A stretch of 64,000 nt of DNA from Desulfosporosinus nitroreducens (GCF_023897015.1 NZ_JAMHFY010000002.1:62001-126000); one strand, 5' to 3'; positions 8,800 to 17,588 are shown, counted from the first letter of the stretch. Notes: a model not told the origin generated them from the letters alone. A program made the numbers and translations.

Positions 8800-11352
8800 C
8801 TACATGGTTTCGGCAGTTTGAATTCGCTCACGTAAGTCAAAGAGATATTGAAGGGCTTGGCGTGCAGTCATATCTTCCAAGGGAAGCTTCTCAATTTCTT
8901 GCAAGAGTGGATGTGTTTTGGGAACATCAAAAAGGGTAAATTGAGTGATAACCTTGGCCGGGGCATCTTCAGTATGCACAGGTTCGGAAGACTCTAATTC
9001 TAAAAGTAACGATTTGGCACGCTGAATTAATTCTTGCGGAAGACCAGCCAGACGAGCTACTTGAATACCATAACTGCGGTCTGCGCGGCCAGGCAATATT
9101 TTGTGTAAAAATATGATATCTTCCCCACGTTCCTTCACCCCTACATGAAGGTTAAAAAGACCAGAAAAATCATCTTGAAGTTGAGTTAATTCATGATAAT
9201 GAGTTGCAAAAAGGGTTTTAGGGTTAAACTCAGGATGTTGCACCAGGTGTTCAGTCACCGCCCATGCAATACTAAGCCCATCATATGTAGCAGTCCCTCG
9301 TCCGATTTCATCTAAAATGATCAAGCTCTTTCGACTGGCATATTTCAGAATGTGAGCTACTTCTTGCATCTCAACCATGAAAGTGCTTTGACCGGCTGTC
9401 AAATCATCGGATGCCCCAACCCGTGTGAAAATACGGTCAACCAGTGTAATACTGGCTTTTTTTGCGGGTACAAAAGAGCCAATATGAGCCATTAGAACAA
9501 TTAACGCGACTTGACGCATGTAGGTGGATTTTCCAGCCATATTTGGACCTGTGATGAGAGCTAAATGCTGACTTCCGGACAAATGGGTATCGTTAGGAAC
9601 AAAGCCACTCTGTTCAATCATTTCTTCGACAACTGGGTGTCGGCCTTCAATAATAAGAATCTGTCCATCAGATTTGATTTGGGGACGAACATAATGATTG
9701 CAAACTGCCACTTCTGCCAAACTAACAAAAACATCAATTTCCGCGAGTACTTGAGCAACCTGAATGATTTCTTTAGTATTGGCTCTGACCTCTTCACGAA
9801 GAGCTAATAGAAGTTCATATTCAAGATCCTTCAGTTTTTCCTCAGCACCTATGATTTTAAGTTCATATTCTTTGAGTTCGGGCGTAATAAACCTTTCAGC
9901 ATTGGACAGAGTTTGCTTGCGTTGATAGTCACTAGGAACAAGATGAGCATTTGCATGTGTAATTTCTATATAATAACCAAAGACTTTATTATACCCTATC
10001 TTTAATGAACGAATTCCCGTACGTTCTCGTTCAGCATTTTCTAGCTGGGCTACCCATTCTTTACCACCAGTCGCAATCTTACGTAATTCGTCTACTTCTT
10101 TAGAATACCCTGTTTTAATAATATTCCCTTCTCGCAGGGAGAGTGGCGGATTAGGATTAATGGCATTCTGCAATTTAGTAACGAATAGATCAAGTCCTTT
10201 AAGATAAGGAACCTTGATTTTCAGAGTTTCAAAAGAACTTGACGTAAGAATCACGCAAATATCTGGAAGCAAAGCCAAAGTCTGGGTCAACGACAATAAG
10301 TCCTTTGCATTAGCAGTTCCATAGGACACTTTTCCCATTAAACGTTCGAGATCATACACTTCGGAAAGAAGTTTTTGTAAATCATTGCGAAAAAAAGAGT
10401 CTGCTATTAATTCTTCAACCGATTTAAGTCGTTCTTCTATTTCAACTTGCTTAAGCAAGGGCTTGTCTATCCAATGCTTTAAGAGTCTTCCACCCAAGGC
10501 TGTTTTGGTTAGGTCCAGAACAGAAAGCAGTGTTCCTTTCTTACTGCCCCCTCGAAGAGATTCTGTGAGCTCCAAGTTGCGACGCGTCCATTGATCAAGA
10601 AACATCCAACGCTCGGAACGATATGTTTTGATTTCAACAATATGTGTAGGATCAACCCCTGGCATCGTCTCCAGTAAGTAGCTCCATAAACCAGCGGCAG
10701 CTTTGGCAGCTATGGGGAATTCCTGAAACAATGACTCTTGTCGTTGAAAATGATCGCGCATAGCCTGACCGCCAAAAGTCTTTTGTTCGCGCAGGGTACA
10801 ATAATAGCCTACCCAGAGTTTAGGCCTTTTCAGCAGTTCAGGTGGCAGCAGGAGTTCGGCAGGGTTAATCCTAGAAACTTCAGTCAGAAGCACATCCAGG
10901 TCAGCAGTTTGGAAAATAGCAAACTCACCTGTGGATAAATCCAGAAAGGCTAAACCCCATTGTTCATGGTAATATACACTGGCTAAATAATGATTTGAAC
11001 GTTCGGAGACAGACTCTGTCAGAGTGCCGGGGGAGACAATACGAATAATATCACGTTTGACAATTCCTTTAGAATCTTTAGCGTCTTCTACTTGTTCGCA
11101 AATCGCAACTTTATTGCCGGCCTTAACTAGTTTTGATAAATAGTTATCTAACGCATGATAAGGGACCCCACACATGGGGATACGTTTCCCTTCTCCTGCA
11201 TCTCTTCCGGTTAAGGCGATTTGTAAAATCGGTGCCGCGACTTCAGCGTCTTCCCCAAACATTTCATAAAAATCACCTAATCGAAAAAATAAAATTGCAT
11301 CCGGCGCTTTTGCTTTAATAATTTGGTATTGTTGCATCATTGGGGTAGTCAT
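8800..11352 (-). CDS. mutS: DNA mismatch repair protein MutS
   Basis: Recognises base mismatches and small loops and recruits MutL. The call of 850 residues starts at the ATG at 11352, because AGGGGAGAAG lies 7-8 nt upstream; the frame stays open for 20 more codons from a TTG but with no conserved sequence. The mismatch-reading motif FYEMFG is at about 28-33, Walker A GPNMAGKST near 600, then the STFMVEM loop, Walker B LIILDEIGRGT, and the ATHYHEL switch. All MutS domains I-V can be followed. It is upstream of the hydantoinase-deacetylase-mutL block; the 200-bp repeat-filled gap suggests a separate or partly read-through transcript. Confidence 0.97.
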   Translation of the reverse strand: MTTPMMQQYQIIKAKAPDAILFFRLGDFYEMFGEDAEVAAPILQIALTGRDAGEGKRIPMCGVPYHALDNYLSKLVKAGNKVAICEQVEDAKDSKGIVKRDIIRIVSPGTLTESVSERSNHYLASVYYHEQWGLAFLDLSTGEFAIFQTADLDVLLTEVSRINPAELLLPPELLKRPKLWVGYYCTLREQKTFGGQAMRDHFQRQESLFQEFPIAAKAAAGLWSYLLETMPGVDPTHIVEIKTYRSERWMFLDQWTRRNLELTESLRGGSKKGTLLSVLDLTKTALGGRLLKHWIDKPLLKQVEIEERLKSVEELIADSFFRNDLQKLLSEVYDLERLMGKVSYGTANAKDLLSLTQTLALLPDICVILTSSSFETLKIKVPYLKGLDLFVTKLQNAINPNPPLSLREGNIIKTGYSKEVDELRKIATGGKEWVAQLENAERERTGIRSLKIGYNKVFGYYIEITHANAHLVPSDYQRKQTLSNAERFITPELKEYELKIIGAEEKLKDLEYELLLALREEVRANTKEIIQVAQVLAEIDVFVSLAEVAVCNHYVRPQIKSDGQILIIEGRHPVVEEMIEQSGFVPNDTHLSGSQHLALITGPNMAGKSTYMRQVALIVLMAHIGSFVPAKKASITLVDRIFTRVGASDDLTAGQSTFMVEMQEVAHILKYASRKSLIILDEIGRGTATYDGLSIAWAVTEHLVQHPEFNPKTLFATHYHELTQLQDDFSGLFNLHVGVKERGEDIIFLHKILPGRADRSYGIQVARLAGLPQELIQRAKSLLLELESSEPVHTEDAPAKVITQFTLFDVPKTHPLLQEIEKLPLEDMTARQALQYLFDLRERIQTAETM

Positions 11353-11474
11353 ATTTGTCTTCTCCCCTTTTAGATTCAATTCTAAGATCAGAAAAGCTAA
11401 TCTCTTGAGCATAAATTAAAGAAAACTTGGCTAGCCCCAAAGCCACAGGCGAAGACCATGGCTTGGCCTGTATC

Positions 11475-11510
11475 AAAAAAGGGAAGAGCTTAGCATTAGC
11501 CCTTCCCTTT
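11475..11510 (-). terminator. Rho-independent terminator after the YlbF-family gene
   Basis: On the minus strand GGGAAGGGCT pairs with AGCTCTTCCC (one G-U pair) and is followed by six T residues. It separates the YlbF-family gene from mutS. Confidence 0.85.
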
Positions 11511-11536
11511 CCCAAGTATCGGTGGTTTAGCAGGGA

Positions 11537-11962
11537 TTAGTTCCCGCAACCACAGCCTCCGCTTCCACAGCCGCCTGGATTACACCCGCCAGAATCACAG
11601 CTGTCGTCTGCACACGAACAACCGTCTGATGTCCCAGCAATAGCACCAGCTAGAATAGCATTAACACTATCTAACATTTCCGTGAATTTGTCTTGCGCTT
11701 TCATATAAGCAGCAATGGAAACATTTGCTTCTACTTTAGCTTCAATTTCATCCACTGCGTTTTTATCAGCTTCAGAAGGCTCTTCACCACTTTGTTGTAC
11801 TTCCATAAACCGCTCTTGAGCTTTCTGTAATTCTGCAATTAATTGTTGTGCTGAAGGGTCAGCAGCCATTGCATCTTCCATAGTGTGTAATTCAGAAAGC
11901 TCGGAACTTCGAGCAATGGCATCCGCCAAGAGTCGGGCATTTTCAATAATTTCATTTGTCAT
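11537..11962 (-). CDS. YlbF/YmcA-family protein with cysteine-rich tail
   Basis: 141-residue, mostly helical protein of the YlbF/YmcA (RicF/RicA) family. Residues 1-110 form the helical domain (NARLLADAIARSSEL, LIAELQKAQERFMEVQ). In Bacillus these proteins form the YaaT-YlbF-YmcA complex, which binds Fe-S clusters and affects RNase Y maturation. The last 30 residues hold seven cysteines in a Gly/Ser-rich tail (SGGC, PGGC, SGGC repeats), a likely metal or Fe-S site. Position between miaB and mutS matches ymcB-ymcA-cotE-mutS of Bacillus, so it is probably the YmcA counterpart; a final choice between YlbF and YmcA is not possible by eye. Confidence 0.8.
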   Translation of the reverse strand: MTNEIIENARLLADAIARSSELSELHTMEDAMAADPSAQQLIAELQKAQERFMEVQQSGEEPSEADKNAVDEIEAKVEANVSIAAYMKAQDKFTEMLDSVNAILAGAIAGTSDGCSCADDSCDSGGCNPGGCGSGGCGCGN

Positions 11963-12050
11963 AGTGTATCAACACCTCCGAATATTACATTCTACATAGA
12001 ATAGCATGATTCCTGCTTATAAATTGCATGCATAAACAAATTATACCCTT

Positions 12051-13400
12051 CTAGTCCTCAATGTCCCCTACCAGGGTCCAAGTTCCTGCTTCAGTGATCC
12101 GAATATTTAACAAAGATCCGATTAATTCCGAGGGTCCATTAAAAACAACAAGTTCATTGCCGCGGGTTCGCCCGACTAAGCGCTCTGGATTCGTTCTGCT
12201 GGGACCTTCAACCAGAATCTCGTAGGTATTCCCGATCATCTGTTCACGCCATGCCAGACTTTTGACGTTCTGAACACTCATTAGTCTCTGTAAACGTCGC
12301 TTCTTAACATCTAGAGAAATTTGATCCTCCATTTCGGCTGCAAGCGTGCCCGAACGTTTTGAATACATAAAGGTGAAGGCATGACTATAATGAATCATGT
12401 TCATTATTTCTAAGGTTTGCTCAAAATCTATTTCGGATTCGCCTGGAAAACCAACAATTATATCTGTCGTCAAGCTTGCCTTTGGCAAAATTTCATGAAT
12501 CTTATTAACTCGACTTAGGTAGTATTCCCTGGTGTATTTCCGATTCATGCGCTCTAAAATGAAATTACTGCCAGACTGTATGGGAAGATGAAAGTGTTCG
12601 CAAAGTTTATTCCCACCAGCGACAGTTTCAATCAGTTTATCCGATAAATCCTTAGGATGTGAAGTAATAAACCGGATTCTTAAAAGGTTTGGTATTTGAT
12701 CTACATCATGAAGTAAATCCGCAAAGTCATAGACTGGAGAAAATTCCTTGCCATAGGAATTAACATTCTGACCAAGTAACGTTACTTCTCGGCATCCACT
12801 GGAGACAAGGTCAGTAATCTCTTGAATAATCTCCTCAGGTTTACGGCTTCTTTCCCTGCCACGAACGTGAGGAACAATGCAATATGAACAAAAATTATTA
12901 CACCCATACATGATATTAACATTTGCTTGCAACTTGCCTTTCTCTGCTTGCGGGGTAGATTCCAAAGGCATTTTTGGTTCTTGCCATACTTCGGCAACTT
13001 TCCCCCCCTGCTCAACTTGATGCAGGAGAGCTGAGAAATCGTGTAAATTATGGGTTCCCGCCCAAATATCAATATGGGGCGCCCGTTTCTGCAGCCGCTC
13101 CAAGGCCCCGGGTTGCTGAACCATACAGCCGCTTATAGCTATCTTTAAGTTTGGATTTTTTTCCTTTAGCTTTTTTAGCTCCCCTATTTTTCCGAGTATT
13201 TTATTTTCTGCACTTTCTCTTACGCAACAGGTATTTATAATCACTAAATCTGCATTGAGAAGATCATCAGAACTCGTATAACCTTCTTGTCTAGTGATCT
13301 GGGTCAATGTTTCAGCATCTCGTTCAGACATCTGACAGCCATAGGCCAGTGTAACTACTTTTTTTTCTTTATCCTTTTCCAAAGAATTTTTCAACTCCAA
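12051..13400 (-). CDS. miaB: tRNA-2-methylthio-N6-dimethylallyladenosine synthase MiaB
   Basis: Radical-SAM methylthiotransferase that converts i6A37 to ms2i6A37 in tRNA, acting on the MiaA product. The 449 residues carry an N-terminal UPF0004 domain with three Fe-S cysteines (YGCQMS, NTCCVRE, SGCMVQ), the radical SAM motif CSYCIVPHVRGRERSR with the Cys-X3-Cys-X2-Cys pattern, and a C-terminal TRAM domain (EILVEGPSR to WTLVGDI). Start is TTG; a second in-frame TTG lies two codons later. It lies about 90 nt upstream of the YlbF-family gene in the same direction, as ymcB-ymcA in Bacillus. Confidence 0.96.
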   Translation of the reverse strand: MELKNSLEKDKEKKVVTLAYGCQMSERDAETLTQITRQEGYTSSDDLLNADLVIINTCCVRESAENKILGKIGELKKLKEKNPNLKIAISGCMVQQPGALERLQKRAPHIDIWAGTHNLHDFSALLHQVEQGGKVAEVWQEPKMPLESTPQAEKGKLQANVNIMYGCNNFCSYCIVPHVRGRERSRKPEEIIQEITDLVSSGCREVTLLGQNVNSYGKEFSPVYDFADLLHDVDQIPNLLRIRFITSHPKDLSDKLIETVAGGNKLCEHFHLPIQSGSNFILERMNRKYTREYYLSRVNKIHEILPKASLTTDIIVGFPGESEIDFEQTLEIMNMIHYSHAFTFMYSKRSGTLAAEMEDQISLDVKKRRLQRLMSVQNVKSLAWREQMIGNTYEILVEGPSRTNPERLVGRTRGNELVVFNGPSELIGSLLNIRITEAGTWTLVGDIED

Positions 13401-13530
13401 ATCAACCTTTAATTCCTAATATCATTATAATAGTTTATTAAGACAAGAACAATTATTTATTAATTATGACAGCAAAAGTATTATGCACTTTCTCTAAAGA
13501 TTTTATAATTATTTACGTACAGAGTTATAG

Positions 13531-13646
13531 TTTATCAATTACGAGACTCCCACTTCTTGTAAGTGGGAGTTCCTTATTTTACTTCGGTGGGGGTAGACTC
13601 CCCCACCGAAGTCTCGATGTTCATCTTTAGCCCAACGAGTTCACTA
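13531..13646 (-). repeat. Palindromic dispersed repeat, copy A
   Basis: About 116 bp with two perfect hairpins: ACTCCCACTT/AAGTGGGAGT (13546-13555, 13561-13570) and ACTTCGGTGGGGG/CCCCCACCGAAGT (13581-13593, 13600-13612). It matches copy C (26867-26980) along its length and copy B (16851-16903) over one end, always finishing in a TAATTGATAAA-like sequence. The look is that of an IS200/IS605-type element end or a related palindromic MITE. This copy overlaps the last 20-odd codons of the carboxypeptidase gene. Confidence 0.65.
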
Positions 13647-14893
13647 TGATTTTCTCTTCTTGAGCGCCTTACTTGCCTACGCCAATAGCGAGTCTTATTC
13701 CTTTTGTTATTTAAGGAAACAATTAAGAAAAAAGCGCCAGCCAGAAGTATCGTTCCAATAATCCAAGTGGAAAAAGCGGAACCTAAGGTTTTCTTATCAG
13801 GGTCTGGTTGAACCGATCTTGAGGCTACTAGCGGAAAGGTATCTAAGTGAGTTTCCCCATCGAGAATTTCTACTTGCGCAACTGCTTGTCCCTCTTCAAC
13901 AGAGGTTAATTGACTTGCAGATGAGGGTGATACCCGCAGATTAAGCATCCCCTGCTGTTCGTTTAGTTTTTGGGTCATATAGATCGGTCGGTCTATAATT
14001 AGATCTACAGGCTGATCATTAACAGTAATTGAAGAAATAGCTGTTCCAGCAGGTTTAAAAGTCTTTGTGGCAAACTGTGTAAAGCCATATTCAAACATCT
14101 TTTGCATATCAGTGTAGATCTCACTTCCCGGCGACTTTAAAATCACACCAATAAGATGTCGTCCATCTTTTGTAGCAGAAGCAACAAGACAATTCTTAGC
14201 TACTTCAGTATAACCTAGCTTGATTCCATCAATGGCAGCGTCTCGCCATAACAGTTTATTTTGGTTTACCATTAAGACTGGAACATCCGGCTTTGATCTT
14301 GAGATAGGTTGTGTTTTGGTGCGAACAAACTCTGCAAAGATAGGATTTTGATAAGCGGCACGGGCAATAATTGCGAGATCATGAGGGGTTGTAAGATGTC
14401 CTGTTTCAGTTAAACCCGTTGGATTAACAAAATGTGTCTGAGATGCTCCTATATCACTAGCACGTTGATTCATCATTTCGACAAAGTGTGGCAAGTCGTT
14501 ACCGACATGCTCTGCAAGGGCAACTGCTGCATCATTAGCTGAATTTAACAAGGTCGCGTAGAGAAGGTCTTTAAAAGCCAGTTTTTCCTCAGGTTCAAGG
14601 TATATTTGTGTACCATAAACCAGCTTATTGTTTAACATTGTATCGCTGGCAGTCACGATATCGTCAAAATTTCCGTTTTCAATTGCTAAAAGTCCGGTCA
14701 TAATTTTAGTGGTGCTGGCCGGAGCAAACTGCTCATCTGGATTTTTCATAAAAATAGCTTGTCCAGATAATACATCAATCAAGTAGGCCCCTTCTCCACG
14801 TACATCCGGCGGCAGAGAATTTTCGGCATAAGCAATGGGCGTAAAACTCAACATAATAGAAAACGAAAGTATCAAAACACTAATAAATTTCAA
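13574..14893 (-). CDS. D-alanyl-D-alanine carboxypeptidase (DacF type)
   Basis: Exported low-molecular-weight penicillin-binding protein that trims stem pentapeptides of peptidoglycan. The start is the TTG at 14893, preceded by AGGAGG at 9 nt and giving a clean signal peptide cut after Ala-Tyr-Ala (residue 23); the frame is open further upstream without support. Active-site STTK is at 60-63 and SAN at 118-120. The third motif, normally Lys-Thr-Gly, reads Lys-Leu-Gly near residue 225 (GIKLGYT). A C-terminal beta domain and a membrane helix (WIIGTILLAGAFFLIVSL) follow. The final residues and stop come from a palindromic repeat, so the native C-terminus is probably altered. Confidence 0.88.
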   Translation of the reverse strand: MKFISVLILSFSIMLSFTPIAYAENSLPPDVRGEGAYLIDVLSGQAIFMKNPDEQFAPASTTKIMTGLLAIENGNFDDIVTASDTMLNNKLVYGTQIYLEPEEKLAFKDLLYATLLNSANDAAVALAEHVGNDLPHFVEMMNQRASDIGASQTHFVNPTGLTETGHLTTPHDLAIIARAAYQNPIFAEFVRTKTQPISRSKPDVPVLMVNQNKLLWRDAAIDGIKLGYTEVAKNCLVASATKDGRHLIGVILKSPGSEIYTDMQKMFEYGFTQFATKTFKPAGTAISSITVNDQPVDLIIDRPIYMTQKLNEQQGMLNLRVSPSSASQLTSVEEGQAVAQVEILDGETHLDTFPLVASRSVQPDPDKKTLGSAFSTWIIGTILLAGAFFLIVSLNNKRNKTRYWRRQVRRSRRENHSELVGLKMNIETSVGESTPTEVK

Positions 14894-15045
14894 CGATGTC
14901 TGCCTCCTATAAAAACAAAAATATAGAGATTGGAATTGCATAACAAACCTAATAATCAAACTTATAGAAGACTTGGTTAAACCAAATCTTCTAGCAATCA
15001 AAAATTATCGCGGCGAGAAAAGGGACACTCCCATATAGTATTATA

Positions 15046-15897
15046 TTATTTCAGACAAGAATAGAAAAGAGCCAGCGTTCCGGGTCCAGTATGGCTGCCA
15101 ACAACACAGCCGATTTCACTAATCCAAATATCTTTAACTTTAATGCGTTGGTGAATTTCATCGACTAAAATTTGAGCTTCATCAAAACAAGCTGAATGTG
15201 ATATTCCTATCACTTGCTCTTCAGAATCAACAATTTCTTGTTCCATTACATCCACTAATTTGCGTATAGCCGCACGTCGAGTACGAACTTTCGCAAAGGG
15301 CTCAATCTTTCCTTCTGGGGTAATATGCAAAACAGGTTTAACATCAAGTAATCCACCTATAAATCCTGCTGGTTTACTAACCCTTCCCCCTTTAACAAGA
15401 TATTCAAGAGTATCTAACGTAAAAACGTAGCGCATGTGTTTGCGATATTCGAGAATAGTATTTTCGGCCTCTTCCCATGACGCCCCAGATTTCAAGATGT
15501 TCTGAGAAAAAAGAGCCAATAACCCATAGCCAAATGAAGCTCCTAAGCTATCAATTACGTGTATTCGTTCGGGAGCTGAGGTCATCTCACGTATCATTCG
15601 AGCAGTCGCAACTGTTGAACTTAAACCTGAAGACAGATGAATTGCTGCCACATCATGACCTTCTGACAAGATCTTTTCGTATGCTTCCAATAGAGTATTG
15701 GGATTTGGCTGAGATGTCTTAGGCAATTCCTTAAAGGTTTTAAATTTGGCGTAAAAGTCTTCTGTTTGTAGGTCTACTCCTTCTAAGAAGGTCTTACCAT
15801 CAATATTTACGGGCATAGGAACCGTAATAATGCCTGCCTCATTTGCTTTGTCTAAAGGGATATCAGACGCACTGTCAACAAGTACTTTGAAGGACAT
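15046..15897 (-). CDS. DegV family fatty-acid-binding protein
   Basis: 283-residue DegV/FakB-type protein that binds an acyl chain and presents it to the fatty-acid kinase FakA for phosphorylation. The start is MSFKVLVDSASDIP, the usual DegV N-terminus. The loop HLSSGLSSTV, the LVKGGRVSKPAG segment and the closing SHTGPGTLALFY are family hallmarks. AGGAGG lies before the ATG. No fakA gene is seen near it, which is common for DegV genes. Lipid specificity cannot be told. Confidence 0.92.
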   Translation of the reverse strand: MSFKVLVDSASDIPLDKANEAGIITVPMPVNIDGKTFLEGVDLQTEDFYAKFKTFKELPKTSQPNPNTLLEAYEKILSEGHDVAAIHLSSGLSSTVATARMIREMTSAPERIHVIDSLGASFGYGLLALFSQNILKSGASWEEAENTILEYRKHMRYVFTLDTLEYLVKGGRVSKPAGFIGGLLDVKPVLHITPEGKIEPFAKVRTRRAAIRKLVDVMEQEIVDSEEQVIGISHSACFDEAQILVDEIHQRIKVKDIWISEIGCVVGSHTGPGTLALFYSCLK

Positions 15898-15980
15898 GCT
15901 ACACCTCCTACAAAACGATACATTAGTTTAACATAATGTTATTCTGGATGAACTAGGATTATCCTGCTATTATAAAACAA

Positions 15981-16010
15981 AAAAAATAATGCCCATCATT
16001 CCGATGAGCA
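15981..16010 (-). terminator. Rho-independent terminator
   Basis: On the minus strand TGCTCATC pairs with GATGGGCA around a 5-nt loop and is followed by TTATTTTTTTT. It lies just after the small open frame at 16044-16190, upstream of degV. Confidence 0.8.
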
Positions 16011-16043
16011 AGATTACATAATTATTAAAATTCTAAACACATG

Positions 16044-16190
16044 TTAAGAACCAAATTCACCTTTGTTCAAGATGCTAACTGTTGAATGATTGCATGTTGT
16101 CCAAGGATTGCCATTAGTTTTGAAAGTTCTTGCTTCTTTACTACCCGATAATTTACTTCTTCTCCTTCAATCCACGTAACAAGAAACATA
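16044..16190 (-). CDS. Small protein of 48 residues, possibly frameshifted
   Basis: Short open frame with a strong site AGGAGGG 5 nt before its ATG and a good terminator after it. The first 17 residues (MFLVTWIEGEEVNYRVV) look protein-like. From there the frame gives a low-complexity tail, whereas removing one base in the GTTAAAG stretch near 16140 gives an amphipathic continuation of 23 residues (starting KKQELSKLMAILGQ) that stops at 16068. It may therefore be a broken gene or a sequencing error in a 40-residue protein. No family is recognised. Confidence 0.45.
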
Positions 16191-16285
16191 CAATCCCTCC
16201 TCTTCTCATCTTGTATTATGTATACATAATACCATGAGTTAAGTAGAAATACAATCTTCTATCATCGTACCATTATAAAGGTTTC

Positions 16286-16723
16286 TTATCTTGGAGTAGG
16301 GATAGAGGCTTCTTGTTTTTCAAATAAGGGTTGTAAACTTTGCCATATTTCGTATTTGCGGACATCTGCCAGATGACCTTCTTTGTTAATAAAAACGTGA
16401 ACGGTTTTCCCTTCTGTTAATAGCCTTTCATCACAATATATGAGATAAGAAAAGGTTATACTTCGGGAAGTCATAGTCTCAATTTTCGTAACTACAGTAA
16501 GCTCATCATCATAATGAGCGGGTTTACGATAACGGCAATTTGCCTCCACCACAGCCAGAGCCAGACCTTGTTTCTCAAACTCTGTATACGGGAGGTTTAA
16601 CACTCTGAATAATTCTGATCTTCCGACTTCAAACCAAATTAGATAATTAGAATGATAGACAACTCCCATTTGATCTGTTTCAGCATAACGAACACGCAGA
16701 TTAGTTTTTGAAGATAATCCCAT
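16286..16723 (-). CDS. Acyl-CoA thioesterase, YbgC/FadM-like hotdog fold
   Basis: Hotdog-fold thioesterase of 145 residues hydrolysing acyl-CoA or acyl-ACP. The N-terminal RVRYAETDQMGVVYHSNYLIWFE carries the catalytic Asp of the 4-hydroxybenzoyl-CoA thioesterase family followed by the VYHSNY motif. The middle has CRYRKPAHYDDEL and a SRSITFSYLIY strand. AGAGGG precedes the ATG. The gene stands alone between short genes, so the acyl substrate cannot be inferred from context. Confidence 0.9.
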   Translation of the reverse strand: MGLSSKTNLRVRYAETDQMGVVYHSNYLIWFEVGRSELFRVLNLPYTEFEKQGLALAVVEANCRYRKPAHYDDELTVVTKIETMTSRSITFSYLIYCDERLLTEGKTVHVFINKEGHLADVRKYEIWQSLQPLFEKQEASIPTPR

Positions 16724-16850
16724 TTAATGACCCTCTTTCAAATAGTCTTAGTATAAATAAGTAAATAGCTTTAGCTGGGATAGTAATGAATTTGTAGATA
16801 TTCCTACTGCTATGTTATAATGTGCAAAAAATCTTCTGTGACTAGCGATT

Positions 16851-16903
16851 AGTAGAATAAGGAACACCCACTTGAAGAAGTGGGTGTCTCGGAATTGATT
16901 AAA
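16851..16903 (+). repeat. Palindromic dispersed repeat, copy B (partial)
   Basis: AATAAGGAAC, then hairpin ACACCCACTT/AAGTGGGTGT (16864-16873 and 16878-16887), then TCTCGGAATTGATTAAAG. The same order is found on the minus strand in copy A. Only one end of the element is present. It lies directly before the ribosome site of the DUF896 gene and so forms part of its leader. Confidence 0.6.
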
Positions 16904-16916
16904 GGAGGATCTATCC

Positions 16917-17111
16917 TTGAGTACTTCACCCTTGCAAATATTTATCGAACGTATTAATGAGCTGTCTAGAAAACAACGGTCTGTTGGTTTAGAAGAATGG
17001 GAACGGGCCGAACAAGAAGCATTGCGCCAAGAGTATTTATCATTTATTCGGGAACAAGTTAAAGATACCCTGAGTAAAGTTCAAGTTGAAGAGGACACCC
17101 CTATTCAGTAA
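16917..17111 (+). CDS. DUF896/YnzC-family protein
   Basis: 64-residue helical-hairpin protein of the YnzC/DUF896 family found across Firmicutes. The signature IERINELSRKQRSVGLEEWERAEQ runs over residues 9-32 and is followed by EALRQEYLSFIREQ. The family has been linked to SOS and other stress operons in Bacillus, but a biochemical function is not established. The start is TTG behind AAAGGAGG. The leader contains one end of the palindromic repeat, and a short terminator follows, so it is probably monocistronic. Confidence 0.85.
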   Translation: MSTSPLQIFIERINELSRKQRSVGLEEWERAEQEALRQEYLSFIREQVKDTLSKVQVEEDTPIQ

Positions 17112-17119
17112 CCACCATG

Positions 17120-17147
17120 GAGCAAGTATCCCTTGCTCTTATTTTTA
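17120..17147 (+). terminator. Rho-independent terminator after the DUF896 gene
   Basis: GAGCAAG (17120-17126) pairs with CTTGCTC (17132-17138), followed by TTATTTTTA. Confidence 0.8.
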
Positions 17148-17280
17148 TGTAATTCGACAACAAAGTATTTGATACCTTTAAGTAAATATTAATTCTCAGG
17201 ATCTTCAAAATGTATTTGTTTTAACCAATAGGCAAATAATAAGTACGATAGATAATCTATTTTAAGGAGGAGGATCATCT

Positions 17281-17568
17281 TTGCCGGAACGAATTATTAA
17301 GTACGGAGGAGTAAAATTTCGAAATCTTGTTCCCCCTGTGAAAATAAACCGTTTTGTTAATCGTTTACCCCGCAATAAAAGAGAATCACTCTTTGAGATT
17401 GCCAGTGAGTTACAGCATGCGGGGCTGATTAGAGTATTTAATGACAGGTCACACAGTACAATTGATAAAGATACTATTGATAATCAAATGACGAATACAG
17501 GCAATTTTAATCACGATATCCCAGGGCTTAAAAGGAAGGTAAACGATTCACTAACCCAGCCTAAGTAG
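17281..17568 (+). CDS. Hypothetical protein of 95 residues
   Basis: No family recognised. The product is basic in its first half (ERIIKYGGVKFRNLVPPVKINRFVNRLPRNKR), has an amphipathic helix (ESLFEIASELQHAGLIRVF) and a polar tail. There are no transmembrane segments and no cysteines. The start is TTG behind AAGGAGGAGG, one of the strongest ribosome sites in the window, and a perfect hairpin terminator follows 20 nt after the stop; both support a real gene. It lies convergent to pyk. Confidence 0.65.
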   Translation: MPERIIKYGGVKFRNLVPPVKINRFVNRLPRNKRESLFEIASELQHAGLIRVFNDRSHSTIDKDTIDNQMTNTGNFNHDIPGLKRKVNDSLTQPK

Positions 17569-17588
17569 AGCTATGAAATTAATTACCG

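Noticed and set aside
11353-11515. Upstream extension of mutS and a 66-codon minus-strand frame
   Set aside because: No ribosome site, no conserved residues, and the region holds the terminator of the YlbF-family gene.
14894-15001. 36-codon N-terminal extension of the carboxypeptidase
   Set aside because: AGGAGG and a signal peptide point to the TTG at 14893; the extension is not signal-like.
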